Shown here: positions 56,589-64,000 of the stretch, one piece after another
How the letters are laid out: every line of letters starts with the position of its first letter
Numbering within the stretch: the first letter of the stretch is position 1
Assembly (NCBI GenBank): GCA_963966185.1
Contig: CAWZYM010000337.1
Span: forward strand, 164,501 to 228,500
Reading direction: 5' to 3'
Source of the DNA: Rhabditoides inermis
Lineage: Eukaryota; Nematoda; Chromadorea; Rhabditida; Rhabditidae
Length of the DNA: 64,000 bases
Made by a program: the position numbers and the translations under genes
The notes under the pieces: model-generated
What the model was told of the DNA's origin: nothing
The model's input: only the letters and a program-made list of their open reading frames with translations
Databases searched by the model: none

Positions 56589-59083
56589 TTAGACGAGCTT
56601 CTTGGCCTCGAAGAATCCCTTGAGATGGCGCATCTGCCAGGCGCCAGTGACAACGAGGACCAGAGTCTGTCCCACCGACCACCACAGCACGCGCTGGTTC
56701 GTAGACTCAGACGTCTGACGGAAACGCTCCTCCCTACAATCCACACACATTACGCACATTCACGCCATATTCCACTTGTCAATTCATTACGCTCACATAA
56801 ACCTTTCAAGTCACAATATTGCATAAAATAGAACTACAGAACATCTGCCTGCATACTACGACCGTCCTCGTCTCTATTCTCAGTGTTCTCTATTCTCAAC
56901 ACGCTTGGATGAATGCAATCGCAGTCGCTCGCAACTCTACCTTCTTTCCATACCACACCCATATCGTTGGTCCGCCGGTTCCAATCACATACCCCTCTCC
57001 CCCCCTGCCCACCTGTATCTCTGGTAGTTCTGCTCCTTTGTGATCTGGTCCACCTGGTCGAGCAGCTGTCGGATGCGCAGCTGCAGCTCGTTCAGCTTGT
57101 CCTTGGTGGCGATCTGGGAAAAGAGAATGAATGCAATACCCAATACTAAAGAACCTAAGACACTTTGTTTTCGCTTTTGTACGTGCCAACGTGCCATGAT
57201 CATGTTTGCAACTCCGAATGAACCTTTGACATTTGTAAATATAAAACAATGTTATACAAAAACAGTTTCAAAGTTACAAATTAGTCTTAAATTTTTTTTA
57301 AAAAAAACAATTGGAAGATACGCGGACACAGTAAACTCCACAATTACACTCTCGCACTCGCCACTCGAGTAATGCCGCCTCTCTCCCACCTCCTGTCCAC
57401 TGTTTCATCAGCACATAACTAGTACTAGCTCTAGCACTCTCCCCCTTCTTTTCTGTCTCTCTCCCTCTCTCCCCTTCTCTTCTCTCTCTCCCTCTCCCTC
57501 TATCTCTCCCCCCTCCCCTCACCTCCTGGTAGTCCTGTGCGTGTTCTCCGGCCTGAATGTCTAGATGGACGCGCAGCTGGGCGCCCGAGAACCACGCGGT
57601 CGAGTTCGAGTACAGACAGATCACGTGCTCTCCTGTAATGAATATAGAATAAGAGCGATTACGATTAGTCAGAAAAATCAGATATTTGAATTTCACAATT
57701 TTCATAAATTAAAGTTCGAGTACAGACAGATCACGTGCTCTCCTGAAAGAGGGAAGTACATATGAGAAATTGTATACAACACAACTCTTTTGACCCGATG
57801 GGAAGGCACACCGTACACAAACACAACTTCGTAGCACATCACTATTAGCCCTAAAAATATGCATCACACTACGTTTACATTTAACCTACACTGCCAATGG
57901 TTAATACGAGACCAGGATAAACTTTATAATAACTCACAATCACAGAGCCATTCCATACATTATTCTCACTCACTAAATCATATAAAGTGTAACCAAATGC
58001 AAATAACATGTCCGAGTGCTGTCCGACGTCACCCTAATTGTTAGACCAAGCACACCACTCCTTTTTCACGTCGGGTCTCGACAAGAAGGAACCACCGAGA
58101 GATACTTAACCCTGTGTGTTTCAATTCCGTTGTTGTTTTTGATATCAGCAGTAAATCAATTCGAAAAAAAGACTGCCAGCCGAATGATCGGGCGTGTGCG
58201 AAGTTGTATAATGCATTTTACCTTATCCATACATTACATAATTTGCATAATTGCCATAATGTGACCGGGGCGCACTGACCGGGAGTGTGCGAGGTGAACG
58301 TGAAGCGGCCCTCCGACGTGTACAGCTTCGACAGAATCACCTGCAAACAACCACAATGGAATGAAGACAATTCAAATGTATTCTCGATGTACCTAATCTC
58401 AAGACGATTGAACGAATCGAGACAAGACTCGAACATACGCGCTCGGTAGATCAAATTCGACAAACATCAAGTGAATCTCGATAGCAACAGATATCGAAAT
58501 CAGATTCCAAATGACGTCACAAAAGAAGACATCGCGCACCTTCTCCTCGGGGTCCTTGACCTCGACGTGCATGCCAATGTTGGGGTAGTCTCCGTAGCCC
58601 TTCGTGTTCGGGTCGTACAGCTGCACCTTGTAGTTTCCAGTCACCTGAAAAACAGAAACAAAATACACAAATTAAGTTTCACCGCATCTTCTTCATAAGA
58701 TGCTAGGGCTACCGGTAAAAGCGGAATAGTCGCCTAGACAAAGACAAATCAAAACGCTTATTCAAAAATCAATACGTCAATATCACGTCAAAAATATTTC
58801 AAAATCAAGTTTCACAGTAACTCCAAATTACCACTACCATTATTCTTACAATATGGTTTCCATCAGTTGAACAACCCAATTCACCATATAAATCAAATCG
58901 CTAAGCTAATGAATAGCCTACCAACAGAGGCCAGCGATGTTGTATAAAATAAATCAATAACCTTACCATGGTCTCGTCGGGGATCTCCTCGATGAAGCAC
59001 TTCCTCTCCGTCTCGGCAATGTGGAAGTAGAGGGCGTGCGAGACGGCAGCCAGCGCCGCCAGCACAACCACACCGCGCAACAT
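56589..59083 (-). CDS. TMED9: p24 cargo receptor, TMED4/TMED9 type
   Basis: Complete 212-aa p24 protein of the early secretory pathway, which packages cargo (including GPI-anchored proteins) into COPII/COPI vesicles. Exons: 59083-58967, 58644-58540, 58340-58280, 57632-57523, 57113-57013, 56733-56589 (TAA); GT-AG, frame kept. Signal peptide [17 protein letters not shown]. The GOLD domain has the two expected cysteines ([13 protein letters not shown]), and [13 protein letters not shown] and [11 protein letters not shown] segments are as in TMED4/9. Then come a coiled coil ([20 protein letters not shown]), a membrane segment ([17 protein letters not shown]) and a cytosolic tail with FF and a KKLV end, the COPI-binding KKxx retrieval signal. 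The short cytosolic tail and AKKLV end favour the alpha subfamily (TMED4/9/11). The 3' end faces away from the long gene's 5' end, about 440 bp apart. Confidence 0.95.
57602..57746. repeat. 32-bp direct repeat covering an exon start
   Basis: GTTCGAGTACAGACAGATCA and CGTGCTCTCCTG occur at 57602-57634, where they are the first bases of a TMED exon plus its acceptor, and again at 57715-57746 within the intron. The second copy is a decoy acceptor. Confidence 0.8.
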
Positions 59084-59462
59084 CTAATCGATAAATCAAT
59101 AACACACAAAACACGTCACAACATTCAGATATCGCATGGTCGTCGAACCAAGTGCACGTGGAATAGATCAGCGCCAAACTTATTTTTTTTAAACTTTATT
59201 ACAAACATTGACTAGAAATCTTGCGCATATAAAACTGTGCATGGAGTGATGGCAAGGCAAGTAGTGCAAAATGAAAATGAACATGGCAATATGAAGAATA
59301 CAAAACTGGCAACTTGCTGGTAAAGCAAAACATACGAGGTGCACTGGCGGAAGACAAAATGCAAAACAATCAACAATATTGCACTTAGGGTACTCGCACT
59401 CGAGAGAATGATAAGTTATATCAATAAGGCAAGATAAGAAAATGTCATAAATACCACGCCGT

Positions 59463-62400
59463 CTATTGCGATTCGCCGAAACCGGGACTGCGCTCGAAGA
59501 TCCACTTCTGCTGGATGTCGTTGTTGTCGCACGGCATCGGCACGATAGACGGCAGCGCGCCGTTCGACTGCAATTTTATATTATGAATAATATACATTTA
59601 AAAAAGAAGATATTGAATATTAACAAAACACTCACGTTCTCGACCATTGCGGCACATCTTCCGCCCTGCGCGATCCATCCGGTGCTCCTGTCGAGCCGCA
59701 GACGCTCCGTCACCTAAATCACGAATTATAATATAAACAAACCCGATAAAATAATTAATATTAAAAAAAACCACCTCATTGCACGGCCGCAGCAGCACGC
59801 TGCCCATCTCAACCGACAGACACAGCTTGGATATCGTTCCGACGAGCTTTCCGCTGGTAGAATCGTACCGCCATTCCTGCAACAAGTAACACGTATGAAT
59901 CGAAAACAACAACAAACAATCAAAAGTAACAAACAAAATCACTTCAAACCGCGCAAAAACAGCGAAAAGCGAGTGCTTACGTGTAACATATCGATCAGAG
60001 AAGCTTGGACCCGCCCACTTTTGACCGCAATTTCTCACTGCGCACTACGCGACACTGATACGTTTTTCGCAGTTTTTGTATAAAAAATCAATTTAAAAAA
60101 AACCGTTTCCCGTGATAAACAAACAGGTAAACAAACAAGTAAACAACCCGCTCACCTGGTTTCCTCCTGTTCCGTGGCACTGGTAGACTCCCACCGTCTC
60201 TCCGGCTTTGTGGCCCAGTCCGTCCAGGCACTGAATGCCGTTCTTGATGTGGTAGAGCTCGCCCTTGTCGCGCGCCGGCACCCTGCAAACCCCGATCGAT
60301 AATTAATCGATAAATCGATACTCAATCAATCGATACGCACTTGAGCTCGGGGTAGACCTCGCTGAGGTACCAGTCAAAGTCCTTGCACTGAAGGCGATCG
60401 CGAAGCTCCAGGCGCTCAGAGATGCTCAAATGGATGGATGAATAGAAAAAAGAACGTGAACAAATAAATACTGCAAACTGAAAAGGTACAACAATATATT
60501 CCTTCACACAGTCCGTCTTTGATTGATCGCAAGTCAACTAGCTCCTTCAATGCTAGCAAATTGCACTCGTCGCTTCTATGGCGCAGGCGGTAATTCGCCT
60601 CTCAAATTGTTAGGCTGGTTCATGTCGCGGGTTCGAATCCACTCTACGACTGGTGTGTTGCTAAAGCTCTGCTACCGTAGCAATCTGCCTGCGAATCATA
60701 ACTCGTGTAAGATTCAGTCAATCATTTGGGATTTTTGTCCACTTTACTAGATTCGAGATAAACATTCTGAATCGAAAGCAGTTCTGATAGTGAACTCACT
60801 CTCCGAACTTGACGTATCTGGCCGACGGGACGTTCTTCAAGTAGAGCTGCTTGTAATCGTCCATCCACACCTCGGCCGCGCGACGCGTGTTCCTGAGTAA
60901 AATCAGGTGATAGTAAAAAGTTTTCAGACATTTAATTAAGAAAAAAACAAGAAGAAAAACATAATGTTGGAGACCATTGATTATTTAATAATTATTATTC
61001 AACAATTCAATAATCTAGAGAACAAGCTTACCACTTCTAGAACACATTACAGCGAGAAAGCCGAAACCCAAACACGTGACTCACTTCTGGAACACGTTGC
61101 CGCTGCCGCCGGGGAAGGTGTAGGGGTGCTGCTTGCGGAACACGTGGCCGACGCGAGAGCAGGGGATGATCTCCAGCACGCCACCGCACTGCCACACGCG
61201 GAACGACATCTCTGAAAAGAGAAGGTCAGTATGTACCCCCTCCTTCCTATCTCCCGCCCTCTCCCTTTCCCCCTCTCTCTCCCCTCCCCCCTCACCCAGA
61301 TTCTCCCCTCCCCACACGTCCATCTGCATATCATACGTGCCGAGCTCCTCGAACCAGTCCTTCCGGATCATAAACAGCCCGCCCGCCATCGTCGGAGACC
61401 TGACAACAACCCGAGTATAATCCATCATTCTCAAGCGCTCACTCGATTCGCATCAATTACATTCAAATGTGTGTGAAGCAATTACGGCGCAAGTCTCATC
61501 AGTTGCACAGCCCCCAGACCTCCCTCCCACCCACCTGACCGGCGCGGTGGGGTTGCTGTGCCGCTGCTCCTTCAGCTTCCCAGTCAGGAACTCCCACCGG
61601 AACACCAGGTTCCAGTCGAAACCTGCACAAGACGAAAGGGTTCAAGGCAATTTGATATGGAATTTGCTAATGCAAGTTTTTCCTAGGTCTATATCTATAA
61701 GTATCCCACTTTGATCTAGCTTATTGATTGTATTTATTGTAGATTGAAACAATATCAATAAATAAGCAGAGTAATATGCTCATATGATTTCACGCGTACT
61801 AGATTTCGAGTTACCAACCAACTCACATTAATTACCTTTTACAAAACGCTAAAATCATCTGGGTGTGAAACATACAATGTCAAAAATTCTAAATCAAGGT
61901 TCAGTCACACAATAAATCGAAACGCACCTCTTTTGAGGTAAAATATACTATCCGAACTCTTTTGAATCAATACATCGATAAAACAATAAATCAATACCCA
62001 CCTCCCCTGAGATCGGCGCTGGCGGCGACGTAGTGGAACGAGTCCATGTTGATGACGTCGATGATCGGAGCGACGACGGCCTTCGGATTCTGAAAAGAGA
62101 TCTCTCTCTCTCATATTGAGAACACAAATCTTTGAAAAGACACAAACACTGCGTTTCACATTCACAACAAACTGTGTTCTTCAAGAAATTACACAATAGA
62201 CGCTAGGTTTTGAATTGCCACCAATGTCATACAACGCTCACCGGCTCACCCGGAAATTACTTTCGCCTCTTTTTTTCTCCGTACACCACTCCACAAATCG
62301 CAGCACATTCACAAGAACATAATCAATGAAAATAACTTCATGTGTCTTCCTTTCTCCCTCCCCCTTTCCCTCCTTCTCTCCTCACCCTCTCAACTCTCAA

Positions 62401-63769
62401 TTCTCTCTCTCCCTCTCCTCCCCCTCCCTCCCTCTCCCCTCCTTCCTCTCCCCCCACCTGCTTGACCCTGTCCAGCATGGGCTCCAGCCACCCGGCATTG
62501 CACTCCACATGCGAGTCGAGAAACGTCAGCACGGGAGCCGTGGCTATGGCCGCGCCCTTCACGCGCGAGCGAATCAGACCTGCAAACGGAAGCGAGTGTG
62601 GGATCAATATATGATAATATGAAGTGTGTCCACACACTCGCCTTTGGACCCGCCCATGAAGAAATCAAATGTTTCCTAACTCTCACTGCTCTCACACCTA
62701 ACATAAAACCTCAAACTCTTCGCTCGCGAGCGGATCAGACCTGCAACGGTGGCGAGTTCATAATAACTGAGGGAGTCTATAATATAATACCATAGTATGA
62801 TCCAATGGATGGGAATTCCCATGCATTTTGCTGGCTCCTTCACTCGCAAGAGCGGATCAGACCAGTTGACCAGTAAACGAGCGGCGTCCACGGGGATCCA
62901 TCAAACTGTGGCGACACATGTGTATGCGACCACCAAACACCAACACATCTCACACTTATTTTGCAAATTCTTTTCACACAAGACGACGATTGTTTGAACC
63001 CACTACCAACCTCATTTATACACATCTTGAAACATACATCTCGAAAAACCGAGAACGTTACGCAAAAACATTCATCTTCCTCTTTCTCTGCACGATCTTC
63101 TTTCGAAATGCAACTTATTAGTAATTAGTAACTACTAGTAACTTACTAGTAACTACTAGTAGCATTACTAGTAACTCATACCCGAACCCACCCTCCCTCT
63201 GCGTGTTCCGCAGCACAATCACATCCGCCATCTCGGCAATATCGCGGCCGATCGACTCGTCCTGAAAGAGTGACAAGGTGACAGAGTGACAGATGACAGG
63301 GTGACAGTGACAGTGACAAGGTGACAGAGTGACAGGGGGACAGGATGGAATAGTGAAAAGATGAGTATGAGAGGATGACAGGATGACAGAAGGAGAGGAG
63401 TCAGGACTACAGACCGGCTGGATGACAGACTGTCACTGACAGCGACAGAGATAGGATATAACAGAGTGAAAATGTAGAAAGGTGACAGTGTGACAGGATG
63501 ACAGGACTACAGACAGGCAGGATGACAACGGCAGGGACAGGATGACAGAGGTGACGGGATGATATGATGACAAATTGCACAGTGGCAGTGACTGGGTGAG
63601 AGAAGATGGAATAGTGATAGGATAAGAATGACAGGATGACAGAAAGACGGCCATTGACAGAGTGACAGACGGATGGACAAAGAGTGACAGACAGCCCCAC
63701 CTTGCTCCAGTCGTCTACCAGAATGATCTCCTTCACTTTCCCGGGCGGCGACCGCAGAAAAGCAGTCAC
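59463..63769 (-). CDS. GALNT2: Polypeptide N-acetylgalactosaminyltransferase, GALNT2-like (partial)
   Basis: Golgi enzyme that adds the first GalNAc to Ser/Thr in mucin-type O-glycosylation (GT27). Thirteen exons in gene order: 63769-63701, 63261-63192, 62579-62458, 62089-62002, 61622-61535, 61399-61296, 61211-61085, 60892-60800, 60424-60341, 60282-60156, 59876-59775, 59713-59636, 59567-59463 (TAG). The sequence enters at EIILVDDWS, so the cytoplasmic tail, anchor and stem lie beyond the right edge. Catalytic hallmarks: LTFLDSHVE with the metal-binding [73 protein letters not shown]-terminal ricin-type lectin domain follows ([42 protein letters not shown]). The [22 protein letters not shown] stretch is closest to GALNT2 among those I know. 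Intron phases vary, unlike the neighbouring long gene. Confidence 0.95.
60573..60650 (+). repeat. tRNA-like sequence in GALNT intron
   Basis: A box (TGGCGCAGGCGGTAATTCGCC) and B box (GGGTTCGAATCC) are about 35 bp apart, and the ends GTCG/CGAC pair for only four bases. The acceptor and T stems do not close properly, so this looks like a tRNA pseudogene or SINE head. Confidence 0.5.
62700..62895 (-). repeat. Duplicated start of a GALNT exon (two decoys)
   Basis: The acceptor plus GGTCTGATTCGCTCG start of exon 62579-62458 recurs at about 62722-62752 (with GTTGCAG in front, reading GLIRSRAKS before a stop) and at about 62845-62875 (CTGGTCTGATCCGCTC). Both are partial and not usable as exons. Confidence 0.75.
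63120..63180. repeat. ACTAGTAACT short repeats
   Basis: Overlapping ACTAGTAACT / TAGTAATTAG units over 60 bp, self-complementary around ACTAGT. Confidence 0.75.
63262..63700. repeat. GTGACAG / GGATGACAG minisatellite in GALNT intron
   Basis: Degenerate 8-10 bp GTGACAG(A/G) units cover most of the intron between exons 63769-63701 and 63261-63192. Confidence 0.88.
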
Positions 63770-64000
63770 CTGAACACAGTATTTGAAAACCAGAAATCTA
63801 AGCTACAGACTTTTTTGTATGCGACTTCGTTCCTATTATAATACAATACAAATACATTTCTAGAAAGTGATTTCTTGTCAGCACATCATCTGACATATAA
63901 AAAAATCTTTTGAAGAAATCAATTGAATTATCACACTACTTTTCTCCATGTCACCAATACCACCCTCCATCCCTCTTCCTTCTTCCTCTCATCCCTCTCT
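63770..64000. other. Right edge: GALNT intron sequence
   Basis: Upstream (gene sense) of the first visible GALNT exon; AT-rich then CT-rich, with no exon recognised. Confidence 0.5.

Noticed and set aside
60573..60650. Functional tRNA gene
   Set aside because: A and B boxes are present but the acceptor and T stems do not pair fully; other tRNA-like pieces in the window are clearly repeat-derived.

Overview
The window reads as nuclear DNA of an animal. It has long spliced genes with GT-AG introns, and three eukaryotic secretory-pathway genes with clear animal relatives: a PGAP1-type GPI inositol-deacylase, a p24/TMED cargo receptor and a GALNT2-like polypeptide GalNAc-transferase. It also has RTE-type non-LTR retrotransposons, tRNA-derived repeats and very heavy CT/GA simple repeat. 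I cannot fix the phylum; an invertebrate, possibly ecdysozoan, is a guess.

Layout. 0.5-3.4 kb (-): N-terminal part of PGAP1, running off the left edge. 4.3-7.7 kb (+): an unrecognised 181-aa gene whose last intron holds a 42-bp tandem array. 8-11 kb: gene-poor, with foldback repeats. 11.07-18.89 kb: a stretch bounded by matching 20-bp inverted ends next to TTAA. It holds a broken COPB1 (beta-COP) fragment, 215-bp and 68-bp CT-rich arrays, and two spliced genes, the second resembling a Zisupton/KDZ-type transposase that stops before its catalytic core is complete. 20.9-21.2 kb (+) and 33.4-33.7 kb (-): two near-identical two-exon genes for a 79-aa secreted peptide precursor that I do not recognise. 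Between them lie two RTE reverse transcriptase ORFs, a Penelope-like RT remnant, several MITEs and an array of exactly 25 copies of a 91-bp unit made from the 3' coding end of the second RTE. 36.7-56.1 kb (-): one very long gene of at least 37 exons (about 1,430 aa found) encoding a low-complexity, Glu/Arg/Pro-rich protein I cannot name; every intron placed in it is phase 0. 56.6-59.1 kb (-): TMED4/9-type p24. 59.5-63.8 kb (-): GALNT2-like enzyme, open at the right edge.

PGAP1 remodels GPI anchors in the ER, p24 proteins carry GPI-anchored and other cargo between ER and Golgi, and GALNT starts mucin-type O-glycans in the Golgi. All three are secretory-pathway genes, but nothing in the sequence shows that they are co-regulated.

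Most striking points: (1) a MITE family with ends GCGGTCAGTCTCTT found repeatedly in introns of the long gene, where two introns consist almost entirely of the element and the element supplies the 5' splice site (introner-like); (2) the duplicated secreted-peptide gene; (3) the RTE-derived 91-bp satellite; (4) a large TTAA-bounded element carrying a captured COPB1 piece; (5) a foldback family with an asymmetric hairpin tail; (6) a perfect 22-bp hairpin with a diverged second copy. Exon coordinates were worked out by hand from splice signals and frame continuity.
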